Shown: positions 27,601 through 42,600 of the stretch, one piece after another
Layout: the number at the start of each line of letters is the position of its first letter
Position numbering within the stretch: position 1 is the first letter of the stretch
Notes under the pieces: model-generated
The model's input: only the letters and a program-made list of their open reading frames with translations
Told to the model about the DNA's origin: nothing
Database searches by the model: none
Position numbers and translations under genes: made by a program
Origin: Cladocopium goreaui
Taxonomy: Eukaryota > Sar > Dinophyceae > Suessiales > Symbiodiniaceae
Length of the DNA stretch: 64,000 bases
NCBI GenBank assembly: GCA_947184155.2
Contig: CAMXCT020001838.1
Location: 1-64,000, forward strand
Direction of reading: 5' to 3'

Positions 27601-30600
27601 CGTAAAAACTCATCTACAAGTACCTGTAACTGAAAACACCCAAGAAGAGTCAAATCTTCGCATTTCCCTAGTGATTCTAGAAAATTATGGGAGAGCAAAT
27701 TGGCATCTCTTTATTTTTTCACTTATAACTTATCATCTATCTATCTTTCTTTCTATCTACCTATCTATCTAATCTAATCTAGTCTAATCTACTCTTATCT
27801 TATCTTATCTTATCTATCTTATCTATCTATATTATAAACAAATTTGTCCTCATTGACAGCCGATTGGACCACAGGGCCGCACGTCTTTTTTAAAGTCGGT
27901 GCGGTGGGATTCCGTGGCAGGTCAGGTCGACAAATCCGTTCGAACCGGGATCACAGACATTCACAGACCACAAAAAAAAGAACGGACGTGCGATCTGGAT
28001 TCCAATACTGGTTAATAATATGGTTGATATAATGGTTGATAATATGGTTGATAACATGGTTGATATAATGGTTGATATCATGATAGAATGGTTGATATAA
28101 TGGTTGATATAATGATAGAATGGTTGATATAATGGTTGATATAATGGTTGATATAATGATAGAATGGTTGATATAATGGTTGATATAATGATAGAATGGT
28201 TGATATAAGGGTTAACCATGACATCAACCATTAACCATTATATCAACCATTATATCAACCATTATATTTCATTGATGATTAATATAGTACTATCATAACC
28301 TAGTGATCTATTATTTATTGCTATATTAGCTGATATATGACCTACTTATATCTATTTATTGGTGACCTTTTGTGGGTTTCGACGAATTTTTGGGAAAACT
28401 GTCGCAGCGTATCCGGCGATGATCATCCAAGAAGGCTTGGAACGTAGTCCATGACACCAGACGAAGGAACGAGTTACGAGTTTGCGCGGTGGCGCGCTCC
28501 TGTGAGAAGCAGCAGATGTTGGACTGTTTGGTGACTCACCAAACCTTGGTAAAGGGGAGTCCAAATCTTGAAATCGGATCTACCTGGTACTTTAACGGCT
28601 TGGTATGGACGCCATGACACTTTATAGAGGATTTAACGTCTTGAAAAAAAATATTGTCAAAGCTAGGGTAAATTGCCAAAGGGTATGTAATGTCATGTCA
28701 TTTCATGCAATGTAATGGCATGTCATTGGATAGAAGCCCTGGTTTAGTTTTGCGTGTAATCATTTTCAAGTCCATTATTGGGGTCATTAGTTTCCTGCAG
28801 GATGGAATTGTATAATAACTGGTTGGTGGTTTCAACCCCTATGAAAAATATTAGTCAGTTGGGATTATTATTCCCAACATATGGAAAGTCATAAAATTCA
28901 TGTCCCAAAGCACCAACCAGATAATATTGCCTAAAGAATATGTAGACACCCACGAAGTGTGGCTGTATCTGAGATAGATCACCTCCCTCCGAGATGCATG
29001 ACATTGATTAAGACATTGGTCAAAGATCCATTCCAATGAGGGCCAATAATGGCCAATACATCCTAGCTACAGGATATCACATGTTTTTTTCATGTTTTTT
29101 CCATGTGTACCTTGTCCAATTACTAAAAACATGTTTCTATAAATATGTATCTCAACTTCCCGTGGTAATGACTATTGCATCAAACAGTACCCACGGAAGC
29201 TAGGATTACCCTTCGCAGATCTTCACACGGAAGCCACCCCCCACGAAGCGCCGCTGGTGCACGTGCGCCGCGCAAGCGGCGTGTGGCGAGCAAAAACGGA
29301 CAAACCACAAGCGATTCAGACTCCTGAGGATTCCAGGATAGCCGGTATAGGTATCAGCTGTGGTGCCACTGGTGCTGCCACTTCTATTGATATGGGATGA
29401 TATGGGTTTGTCTCAAAATGTTGACCCCGAACATCACATGGTGCTCGTCATGAATTTCGCACTAAACAAAGGTATGTTTCCGGTTACTTGTGGCGCATCG
29501 CCCACAGCAATTTTTGCTGATATATTCTTATTTTGTTGGCTTAAACATCATGTTTGTTGATTTTGTTGTATCTGACCAGTGCAAGACCAGCAATGAATTC
29601 AAATTCTATAACTACTTACTTGAATTTCCTACTGAATTAGTGAATGAAATGAAGATAAGTCGTTGTCGCCCCATACATCAGACCACCGCTTGTGGTTCCG
29701 CCGTGCCGACCCGCCTCAGGCGGGTGGGAAGACGATGGTGGTGTCACTGCTGACTCAAGAATCGCAACTTTCAGGAGACCCTCCGGCCAGCTCGGTATCC
29801 CGAGCTTTTTTTGGTGCCTTACGAAATGGGAAAACCAGCGGAAAATCTTGGGATAATCAGTTATGAATATCATTGAATATCATCATATATGGGATTATAT
29901 ATGATTATATCCATATATCCATATTTTAAATCCCATATATGGAATATTATATCCATATATGTTATATATGATAGCTGGGAAAATCATACTTTAAATGGTG
30001 GTAGCTGGGAATTCAACATCGAATTCAGCTCCGCTTCGCTCCGCTTCGCTCCGAGGCTTTGGGACACCTGCTACATGACCACCTGGTGATAAATCTTACA
30101 GTAAAGATTCTTGATTAACAAGAAATCGATATGTATGTATATATATATATATATGTATGTATGTATATATATATATGTATATATATATATGTATATATGT
30201 ATATATGTATATATATATATATATGTATATGTATATATATGTATATATATATATATGTATATGTATATATATGTATATATAATATATATGTATATATATA
30301 TATGTATATGTATATATAGAATATTTATTGATTTATTCATTATTGATGCTACGAATGATAAGGGTGATAGAATACTGATAACAAGAAGAATAGTGACGAA
30401 TAATGATGATAATCATGATGAAAAATAAAACATAATAAACATGATTCGAACAATGATGATAATGAAAATGGTAATGGTAGTGATAACGGTAATGATCATG
30501 GACATGACAATGATACTAACTATGCTAACAGCACTACAATGATGATAACCATAGTGATAATGATAAGAATGATAATGATAAGAATGGTAATGATCATGAT

Positions 30601-33600
30601 AATGATAATGGTAATCATAGCCAACCCTGATAACAGTATAATCCCCCTGTGTCATTTGGATTGCAAGCGATAGCCAGACTGACTGAGGAATGAGATTTCG
30701 GCGTTTCAACCTGGTGATGGAAAATTGTTCATCTATGATTATCTGATAACAATGGGGGTTTCCCAGCAGGCCACATAACCATATTTTTAGCTTATCAGAC
30801 AGGCATGATCTGCGGCGACTGAGGAGGATGCTTTCTTCGATAAAGCCATCTATATTCATGATATTATATATAGATATGATATCAAATGATTTATACCAAT
30901 TCACCAAAAATAAACCCAATTATGAGAGGTCCTTATAATTTGTCCAGATGCACCCCGCGATTTTCGAGTCATGTGACCATCACACAGCTGCGCTCTTGGC
31001 ACGATTCAGATGTTCCTGGCAGGTTTTCATGGGGACCTTGGTGTATCTAGGAAGCCAGTCACCAGTATGATCGCAACATGTGACATCCTGAGGGTCTTTT
31101 TGGCGCCTTATGACACAATCTTCACTATCCACTGCGAGTGGGTGATAGGTAACCAGAGCTGGGAAAGTGCTCAAAACAATCCTAGGTCTAGTTTCATGCG
31201 TTTGGATTGATTAATTACATGTTTGATTTGTTTTCTCGAAATCATAGGTAGAATTGTGTGTTTTATCATAGAACTTTGATAGTCCAATATATTCCATTTC
31301 ACGTTGACAATGTCTGTTAGTCCCTTACACAAGTCAGGAAAACTGGGATGATCATTGATCATGGCCAACCTTAGATGTTCTTAAGAAGGCAATTTGTTAA
31401 TTAGTGGAGTATGAGCACATCCACCACTCAAATAGCCAGAACATAATCACAACCAAGCCTTCACCCGTCGGATTACCCAGTGAACTCCTCCCCTACTGGT
31501 GATTTCCAGAACTTGCTTTTTGCAGTCTTTTCTGGATGTTTTAAAGTCGATTGTACTTGGTTTTATTCTGATGCTTTCATTGTGGACATTTCTTTCTTGC
31601 TGACACAATCCCCATGGTTGTCGGTTGAAATCTACAGTAAGACTGGCTGGTGGTTAGTTGTGCCTCCACTTCTGTTGTTGATATATCCTATATATCCTCT
31701 GGTTATGACTAACATAGCCATGGTATAGATGGCCCATTTATAGATGGTTTACCTATTAAAAATGGTGATTTTCCATGGCTATGTGAAATAACCAGATGGT
31801 AATTTCTCTTTGTCAAATTGGTTATACCTCCGTTTTCTTCCGCAGAACAGTTATTTGCCACAAAAACATTGTAGGATTTGACGGGTGTGGGTCAACAGCC
31901 TGGTTCCCTGGTTCTCAGGCCAAAATAGCTGGCAAGCGGATGTTCATCATGTTCCTCCCCGAATTTCATACTGTGGATGGAAGAAATCCTGCACCAGTTG
32001 GAAACTACTAGTAACTATGAAACACTGTACATAATGGGACTTTTGGAGGATAAACCATCTACCAACTGGTGCAGGATCTCTTCCATTCACAGTACGTTTT
32101 GACTCATCCCCATTTCATCCCATGTCTATCCTTTTGAGGGTCGCCCAACTTTGGCCCAGTCGCCTTGTAAGGTTGGGACTCTTCCATGGACGCCAAAGTG
32201 ACGCGTTGATTGGGGTCGAAGGAGGTCAATAAGACCTCGATTTGAAAACATATGGAAAACATATGGAAAATCTGCCTGAAAATGGGGGGTGTATCCCCAA
32301 TTTCATTGCCATTGTGGAAAAATCCTCAACGGGATTTTGGGATACCCTTCAAAGCCATATGGGGCGATATGGGGCAAGGTGGTCCTAACGGGATCTGGTT
32401 TCACCACCAATTCTAGCAAAAAAGTAGCTGGAATGAGCGACCAACAAAAACAGTAAGAAAGACTAAGACAATTCTTCGGTTATACGGTTATACCATGTTG
32501 TACCTATAAACTCCCCGCAATAAACAAGATTGCATTCACACGATTAATCTTACATACCCTACGAAAAAAATGGATCTTTGGCTGATTCATATATTGATTC
32601 AATTGATATATCACCATTTATGGCAAGTGATTAAACATATTAAACTACGTTATACAGTAAGCTACTCAGAAAGATGGAAGCGGGAAACGGACCAACATTG
32701 GAGTCTAAATCGACCAGAACATGAGGATTGAACCAAAAAACAGCTGGGGGATATGGCCAAACACCTTCAAATTTCCATATGAAACTTTCCAACATAGACC
32801 GCTCCTCCCATGTCAGGAGCCAAGTTGCGGCATAATTGCCAAGGACTTGTACCTGCGCGATGGGAGACACTGAAACTTATCCCATGATTAGAAGCTACAG
32901 TCCTGTGACATGGGACAAAAAATCTTTAAACAGATGTAAAAACAATGGAAGATGGAACTTTTCAATGAGATTAAACACCATTGAACACCATTAATTAAAC
33001 ATCATTAAACATCAACATCAATGGAGATGTTTCAATGATGGGATCATGCATTGCCACCGCCGGCAAGGCTGAGGGAAAATAGCCGATTCCTCCAAGCAGA
33101 AGCGAAAAAAACAACTGTATTGCTGTCGTTTCCCAAAAATTAGTTCTTCACATCGTAGGTTTGATGGTTTACACCTCATCTACCAACCACCAACCAAGCG
33201 ACCAATATCACCAGTCTGTTTCCCTTAACCTCATCTTTGGATCTGATGACTGTTGTAGTTTATAAAATCATATACCCTCTGGTAATTTAACATAGCTATT
33301 GAAATTCACCATTTTTAATGGGAAAATCCACTATTAATGGTCATTTTCAATAGCTACGTTAAATTACCAGAGGGTAAAACCAGTACTGTACATGGTCATA
33401 ACCCTGGTTCATCCCACGCAGTAAGTACACTGGTCGTAAACCGTCTATGGGGAATTGGCCGGCCATGTTTTGGTCACCAAAGGCTACACGAAGATTGTTT
33501 GATGATTTATACCCTCTGGTAATTTAACATGGCGAAGTGGAAAATCACCATTTTCCATAGGTAAATCAACTATAACGGGCCATTTTCAATAGCTTTTTGT

Positions 33601-36600
33601 ATGTTTTGCTATCCGCTATATACTGTTGATTTACCAGAAGGTATCCATGAAAAGCAGGACTATCAACCACCCCAATTTTTACGACCCCAATTTTACTGAA
33701 TAGCAGTTGGAAGATTGCCCTATTGAGTAACTGCTTCACAACAGTATCCGACGTGGTGCATCTATAAGTGGACTCTCCCATCTATTTTTATGGCAACCAT
33801 CGCTACCAATGGCAACTACCCCAATTTGGCCCACCAAAAAGATGGTAAAAAGGAGGGTAAACATTGGGGATGCTGGACGACCATTATTAAAAATTATTGA
33901 AATATGTTAAATGATGGTTATCCATAATATAATATACTAATCCATAAATAATCCCATCACCCTAATATTAAACACACAAAAAAATTGCATGGTCCCAAAG
34001 AAATGTGGAAAATCCCTACTAAACCATGGTTTCAAAAGGATTTTTAGATATTAATCAGGGGGAAAGGATTATTATTGGGTATATTAACCTCCTAATCCAT
34101 ATATTTTTGGGATGTTTGGGAGGTTTAATATTAATAAGGAGGTTATTAATTATGGGTATATTGTGGATTTTGGGATTACTCATAACCTCCCATGCTGGGC
34201 TGGACCTCCAAGTCAGGCCAGCCAGCACTATGATCCAGCATGGACACCTGGCAGCATCTGGCGGCTCTGCTTTACGCGCCTCTGATTTTTTTTTGGACAT
34301 CTCCAATACTATGGGGATAAATATGTTTGACAATGAGGGTTTAATGGGGATGTAATGGGGAAATATGGGATATATATATATATACATAATATAATCATAT
34401 AATGAAGAATTCATGGGGATATAATCAACATTGCAAATTGATGTTAACAGTTTGCAATGAAAAAAACACATTTTTAATAGGTACGGATAGGTACGTTATA
34501 TCATCTTTAAATGGGTCGGGTAACTGCGATATTCTGGGTTGCATCAGAGCATAACCCAGTTCCTGAATATTCAGATGAAGCAGAACTAACCCACATCTGT
34601 ATATTATGGGTAATAAATTTTTATAACGGGTGATAACTCATAACCCAAGTGTTCTATTGCAAGTAGTGTGGTAAACTGCTATAAACCATCCAGCAACCAT
34701 CAGTCATTTTACATCATCCCGTTGGTATGGGACAGTAATAAAATCCGGCTTTACCTTATTGTATCACATGCGTATAGAGGAACAAAAACTGCAAACATGG
34801 GAATAGGCAAAATGAGGAATAACAGCTACTATCATGTAATGTAATTCCGATGTTATCAGTTAATGGGAAATTCATCATCAAAAATGGGGATATATATATA
34901 TATCAATAAAGCTGCGTTGGAAGATCATCACACTCAGTGACTCCAAGTAGTGATAATTGGCCGGTCAATACTGGCGCCAATTGGCAATTGACATTTCTAA
35001 TTGCTTCAAACCCATCCCATTTCAACACCCAGTTTATAGATTTATATAACTGACCAAAATTGCTATCAATTTCCTATCCAACCATTTGGCTTTGCCTGAA
35101 ACTAGGGAGCCACCACTATCTCATGGCTAATCATCACCCATTTTTTCTGGCTGTGAGGTACAATCATCTCTGGACATGGCCCGCATGATATTCCCAGTAT
35201 ATCATCAATTTATCCCAGTAGCCATAGTTATAACATGTACCCATTTATAAATGATAAACTATGGTTACTATATATCCCAATTATCCCATAAATGGGATAC
35301 CATCTGGTTATTTAACATAGCCATGGAAAATCACCATGCTATTAATAGGTAAACCATCTATTTCTATGGGCCATTTTAATTTTCCATGGCTATGTTAGTC
35401 ATAACCAGATGGTATTCCCCATTTAGAAACCAGATATAAATGGGATAACCCCACGACTTGGACTCCACCTGAAAGGCTCCATCGGAGACAGCGGCATCAC
35501 CCAGGGCCTTGATCGGATGGATCAATGGATTGGTTATGATGGGAGCCCAGGAAAACATGACATTGATCTACAAGTATGGGAAGATCTATGGTTTCCTACA
35601 GATTTTCCCTTAAATCAATCCATTGAATGGAATATTCATGGAATATGATGGAATATCGGTTTTTACCCTTCGGTGTCGTCGAAGATGGCCCAAGCCTTAC
35701 GTGGAAAACACGGGGATAATTGCAGACCATCAAGGTAAGGTCACTCAATAACCACAACCCCAGAATTTTGAAAACCACCGCTTAATATGCTCGATGATCT
35801 ACATGTGGTGGGGACAGTGCTCGATACTCTACTTATAGTTGTTGTAATACGCTATATATTTTTCTAGTATTACTCATCTATGTATATATATATATACAAA
35901 ACACTATAAACCATTCAGAATAATTTCAGAATAATAATAGTATAAAATATACTATACTCATCTACTATACTTATAATGATTAATAGCTCAAAGGATTTCA
36001 TCCATCAACCGGGTTCGGTCTCGGGGCACCACACCATCGCGTCACGAGCCTGGCAGCATCGTCGTGCCATTTTCGATGGGTAAATGGGGGATGTCAACCA
36101 TCGAACAATGGGAAAGATGTGGATTCAAACCATCCAACATGTGGGAAAATGGGGATTCAATCCACCTTGAGGCTCCCAAACGCAAAAATAGACACAATGT
36201 GGGCAAAAGTGTCCCAGAATGTGTTTTGGTCTGAGAATGTGTTTGGTTTACGAAACGCGCTCTGGGACAAAAAGGGCCCTGTCGATCATCCCTGCAACAA
36301 TTTCACATCTATATTTTCTACATGTTTCTCTCGCCATCACTCTCTAATCTTCTATATGCGGTAAGTCCATGCACTGTTTATCCCCTCTTGTCATGCAAAG
36401 CCATGAACGGAACATGTTTTGATATTGTTTCAACATTCTTAATACGGAGTTCCTATCTGTAAACGGTCTCCGATTAGAATGGTGAACCTTTGACACACTA
36501 CAGGCAGTATTTACAAGAACTGATCCATTTCGTTGTATTCATTACTCCTTTAGTTAGCAAGTACCTCAAAAACCGTACTAAAAATTAGCACACAGAGGTC

Positions 36601-39600
36601 TACCCATTTGACAAAGGAGAAAAAAGGATAAGTATTTGGGCCAGGTTTTTCTTGACCAATTCTCAGGGTTGAACTGTTCTGGCAAGGTGTTTACAAAGTT
36701 CAGAATTCACAAGCAGACCTCGCTTGGACTTGCAGTTAGTGTGCTGCAACTGATTTATCAGTCTATCAGAAATTACAGCATCCTGCTTCATAATAGATTT
36801 TCACTTTCCCCAGAGCACCTATTTGACATTATTTGACATTGCCAAAAGTATTCGGAAAAAATCCTGTGGGCAGACATTACAGTGCCTTAGTCGTACTCTT
36901 TACCAACCCTGGTGCAGAATGTGAAAAACCCTGCAGTTGTGATAGGAACCGGAAAAATGATAGATGTGGTTTTGGCAAGGAACAGGGTCCTGGGTTGCTC
37001 TTGGAGTATTGTTGTTGAGTATAGGGTCATGAGGGAAGGATTTTGACTCCTGTCCATAGATATTGCCTTGCGGGTGCCTATACATACGAATCCAAAAGCA
37101 AATGCAGCAAATCCACGATCACATAAATATTTTGGAAAAAAACGGGGTCTTTGAAAGGGAAAACGGGGAAAACTAGTGCGTTTTTTCCCGAACAAAAAGT
37201 ATGGGTGAAAGAATTTGCAGCTAGTTTCTTTCACTTTCACCGGATTGTTTTTTCTTGGGGTTCTGAATTGCTAATCTGAACAGAAGGTCCAGCGGGGGTG
37301 ATTCCTCTACAGTTTATAGGGCAACTGATGGTATCAATCTGGTGGTTGTCACATGTCGCAAGGAAGTTACACTATAGTGCATATAGCTTGCTTGAAAGTA
37401 GTAATATGTGCCTTCATGTATCCAGTGTTGCTAGCAGGGTGATGCACAGAGTCTGTAAGGAAACACATTTGTATAGATTTGTCTAAGGTCCCCGAAGCAA
37501 CTTCCATTTGAACAACTTCCTGTACACTTTCGTTGCTATGCCACTGTTGTGCTCTTGGCCGCTCCTGTTGGAAAGAAACATCAAACTTATAGTTGCGAAA
37601 GAAACATCTAGAAAGGATAGGATAAGGGAGACCATTGGGTTGAAAATTTTCCTTCTCAAGTGGTACTAGTAGTTTGCCCAAAGTAAATTTGATCAACATA
37701 ATACTTCTTATTTCCGGAATCGTCTGTTGTTAGATGAAAATTGCTGTGCAACTAGCCAACTGACAGCGGTAAACCTGTGATCAAGTTTCAAACAGCCTTG
37801 AGGTGATGATTGGACATTGTTCAACATGGGAAGCAAACATTAAAAACAGGTCACAACCCATCATGCAATCATGGCAGCAACCTGAAAGAAGGGCTGTGGC
37901 TACGACACCATGACTGTATGTTGGAGTCAAATGCTTAATCGTATAAATCATGTCGTCACATTTCATTGGAAGTACTTTCTTGTAAAAAAATGCAGTTTTT
38001 TCTCCACCAAATTAGTCAAGGGAAAGGTATCGTAGGTAAAATCAAGCAAAAAAAACGATCTGAAAGATACATTGCGAAAATATGCTCACGTGATTGAGCG
38101 TGATTGGGCGTGATTGCTTTTACGAAAACGCGCTCTCAGACAAAAATTGGCGTGATTCCGCGTGATTCTGCGTGATTCGACATGGCTAGAGGTTTGGGGA
38201 GCTTAAGGTCCACTACTCCCTATGCACGTACTTCCGATATCTTCTGATGCAGTTCTGTTTTCGGACGCACGTTGGCAAGCCTGGAAGCATGATCATTCCG
38301 TAGAAAACAATTCTGGATGAAACCGCGCGTCAAGCAAACTGGTTCTTGGTGGCTGGGAAACATATATTGTAGTTTGTGGCCCTCAGAGCTACAAAGGCTT
38401 AGGATATATTCACTGGCCTGCAAAGCAAAGGATTCGCTGCCATGGGAATACCTATACAAATACACATTGTGAAAGTTTTCTAACAGAGCATCTGCCAGAA
38501 TTCCAAAAGATTGTGTCCCTTGAATTTCCGGGGCAGTTTGTTCATACAAAAAACTAAATGTGCAGTTTGAAGTTTGAAATGCCCGCCCAATCTTTGTCTC
38601 AAGAAACCATGATTTCTTGAAAGGGTAAAACTAATGTTGCCACCATTTTCCAAGCCGCAAACGCCATTCCTAGTATATGTTTTTGATTGTTTTTGGCACA
38701 AAAAATGATTTCAACATAGTTTTGAATATCCGGGCCAGGCTTAAAGATATGGAGCAAAAATCCAAGGCATGGTAGACGACGGATCTGTGTACAGAACCAA
38801 CAACTGACACTTGGACCATGTTCATAATTATTCAAAAAGCAAAAGTACAACATTGAGATCCGTTCAGGCTTTCAGGTGCGAAATGCCTAATGACAGCTCT
38901 TGGGATTGAAATTTTCCTTCTCACAGCGTTTCGTTGTTCAGGGCTGAGGTGCTAAATTGTGCAGGCCTGAAGGCCTGAAGGCCATTGTTCAAGTTCTTCT
39001 TGGTACCAAAACAGTTGAAGTTTAGGCGGTGATAGAAACAACAGCGTTTTAGGTCACTTTTGCGTTATTTTTGTTAAAGTTTTCTGGTCCAGACGGAACG
39101 GATTGTTCTTTCCCGATGAAGAGGGGATTTTTTACCTGCCAAGAAAGCACTTCGGCTCAACTAAGGGCTTGAATTTGTTGGGATTGAGTGCAATGTCTGG
39201 TCATTTCAAACAAATCAGTCGAAAAATCTGTCTCAACAATCTTTGTGTCCAGCTTTGACCAGTGTTCTTGTCCTGTCTCGATATTATCGCAGCACCTAAT
39301 CCCTCTCCTTTAGCTTCTTTCGTGCAATTTTGCATGGATATGCCATCAGAAGACCGACCATGGCCTAGTTAGGCAACGAAAATTGATGTGTGCATTCTAT
39401 GTCTGGATTTTTGATTTGTGTAAATCATGACTGCCCAGCTTGAAACCTTGGCCGCTTCATCATTGACTTTGATTTCAAAGGTCAGGATGGTTTAAAAGAA
39501 TGGACGTTCGGGTTTTAAGAGGCAAACATGCTTCCAGTAAAAAAACATGCATGTGTCGAGATTCACTCTTGAACAAATCTGGTAGCACAATCTGCGCATG

Positions 39601-42600
39601 ACTTTTTCAAACGCTGGCGCTTTAACAATACGCGCTCATCCTGTGCAAGCTGCTCGCGAAGGGTGTGCAAAGAGCATCAGATTCCTAGGATTGTATTTGG
39701 CAGCACTAGCCTGTGTGACCAATTAAATATACGCCCTCGGGAAAAACGACATAGGTATTCCACATGTTGAAGTGTGTTTCTTGCGGCAGCCGAGTTCGAA
39801 AGCCGCCGTGCTTTCTTAGCAGATTTCAGGCCTAAAAAATACGTAATTCACATTAGTTCACATTAATTCACATATTCATTTATATATCTATGCGTGTTTG
39901 TAGCTATTCATGGATGTATACACACACATACTCTTTCTTGCCCCAGGTCCCCCGATGTGTTTGGCCGTTTTTTCTCTCCCAGCCAGTCTTTGGTACCCAA
40001 AGGGTGCATGAATACCATATTTAACCACCAGCGCAAGTATTTACGAACATAGTTTTTTTCCATATATGTGTTTTCGTATGGTTTTTTTCCATGTTTGTGT
40101 TTTTTCCGCAAACGCGTCTATGGATAGCACTTCGGAGCCTCAGGGCCAGTTAAAAACTGTGATTTATTGTATGATATAGTTGTAAGTTGGTTGAAATAAC
40201 CAACGTATGTCACTGTTGGGTTTTATGGCGGATATATTTTTCGAACTACTTTTCATGGGCTTTCCAAAACCAATCAACAAAACAGGGGGGCACCACAGTG
40301 TACCACATGAATCAACCCCTGAACGATGGTCCTCGGGATCCAGTAGTCTATCTTCCCATCAAAAACGGTTAACATTTAAAGCTATGAAACTATGTAACTA
40401 GGGTAACTATATCCCATAGGATCCATGGTGCTGGTATATATGCTAACATAAAGGGGGTATATTGATGGGATCTATGTTACCATATATGGCACCATGGATC
40501 CCCCGATTCGCCTAACATAACAGCAGCCCGTCATCTCCATCTGCGGCCCCTGGTCCCACCTCGTTCCATGCACCTTGCCCTGTCAGGATCTCTAACCTTC
40601 GAGGTGGGGGAGAATCAACGAGTAGAACCTCCAATTTCTTTCCCTTTACCCTCTGATAATTTGTCACATAGCTATTGAAAATGGTTCATTAACAATTGAT
40701 TTACCTATTCCAAAAGGTGATTTTCCAGATCGCTATCAGAGGGTAATTCATTTTAATTCCACCCAAGGTGGATTTTAGGAGAAATACTGTATTGTACTTT
40801 GATCACCTGGGTGATGATTGGGATTAACAACTGTTCTATCTTTTGGGAGGTTGGGAATGTACCAAAGGAGGCATGTAAACCAAGAAATATGACGGTGGGA
40901 AGCAATACTGGTTGGTGGTTTTAGCCATCTTGAAAAATATGAAAGTCAGTTGGGAAGGATTATCCCATATATCATGGAACATAAAATTCATGTTCCAAAC
41001 CACCAACCAGCAATAATGCTGCAACTGGTTGGTGATTGAACCCCCTTGAGGAATACCGGTCAACGTGAAACCGTTTTCCCAGCTACGAATGCAAGACTAA
41101 CAGCTATCTGAAACCACCAGCCAAATATGCCCTGTGGCAATTTTGGATTCGTTGCTGCGGACACTCCTAAAGCCCGGATGGTTCTCCACGAAATAGAATG
41201 AATTGAATGATGAACGTTATATATATATATATACACACCCTTACAGCCACAGAGTGAAAATGCCGCCACACACTTGCTCAGAACTGTCAGTGCGAATTTT
41301 GTTGTGGAATGCATCTGCCGTGCAAAAACACCAACGATTAATTGACACGATGAAAAAAAAAATATATATACACATACAAATATAAAGACGTAAAATCACA
41401 GTAGACGTTGACCATATAAACCAATAGCGATAAATTATATGCCCCCCCAGCTGCGACGTAAATGCGCCCAGGGGCGGGACTGTATATATATATATGTATA
41501 TACATATATATATATATACATACATATATATATATACATATACACATATATATATATAAGCTGCAGGTACAGGAATCCGGCCACGTTTCCCTTCCCACTC
41601 ATGTCCACAGCTTCGTTGCGTGTGGCAGGACATGAGTGCCACACGCATGGAGACTTTAGAGTTGTGGAAGGCGTTTGTGTAGTCTGCACGCTCCGTTGCC
41701 GTAGGATAGCCTTGATGGTCTCCGTTGACAAATTCCATCGTCTGGAGAGTGGCATCTTGAGAATACTGCTAGGAGATCACTCCAATCAGCACCAAGTAAT
41801 CCATCATTGCATAGAGGAATGGAATGGTCCGGTTGACGCCATACTTTGCTGAAGCCACCATAGCTGACAGGATTGCCTGGAAGGCATTCCTACCAAACTG
41901 GGTGAGAGCAACTGGGACATGCTCACTGATGTTGCTCTTCAACAACGCAGAGGTCAATCCTCAGCGTGCCGCTTCGATGTGCAGGCTTTCTGCGCTGCCT
42001 CAACTGCTGTCTGCTGCTCTTGCGTAGTTTGAAGTCCAGCGAGTGCACGAAGGGCGTCAGTTGCCCCAGACATGCCACTCTTACCCTTACCTTTTGGAGG
42101 CGGTGGGGGAGGAGCCGACATGGCGTAACTAGCAACAGAAGGCGCGCCCCTGCAGTATAATGAAGTTTTACATCTATACAGATGGTACACACACACACAC
42201 ATCTATTTATGGGGCACCCCATTCTGCTCGTAGTGAAATAAGGTATACTTCTGGAAGATGTTGGTCTGATTCGCTGCCCATTTGACATAATTTCGTTAGC
42301 TTCCCGCCTTGAATCCCTGCTCAGCTTCAACACGCACATGACAGTTCCGCTGTGTTTCCCGGAGAAACCCGCAATTTAGTTGGTAAGATTCCCCCGTTGA
42401 ATTCGTAATTTGTTTTGTCTGATTCCAGATTCTTGTTGGATGATTGCTGTTCAAACCTCCTCCACTTTCGTTGCGAATGGATCCAATCATTTTCCATTTG
42501 CAAATCCCTGGAACAAAAGACATGTTAACATGTGAAGTCCCAAAGTTGATCATTTGCCCTCTGGTAATCAACCGAAAGTTTTAGTAGGAAAATCAAGTAT

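Noticed and set aside
29650..29830. Plus-strand frame with [11 protein letters not shown], like a nucleotide-binding loop
   Set aside because: GGKT alone lacks the GxxxxGK pattern, and no splice edges support the plus strand.
30071..30428. Open frames MYIYIYM and similar
   Set aside because: TATATG microsatellite.
36887..37240. 118-codon minus ORF
   Set aside because: The opposite strand reads at least as well over part of it, and neither has splice context or a known motif.
41118..41166. Minus exon reading [15 protein letters not shown] with a donor in a worn family B end
   Set aside because: It would break the exact phase match between the exons at 42737 and 40517; kept only as a note.
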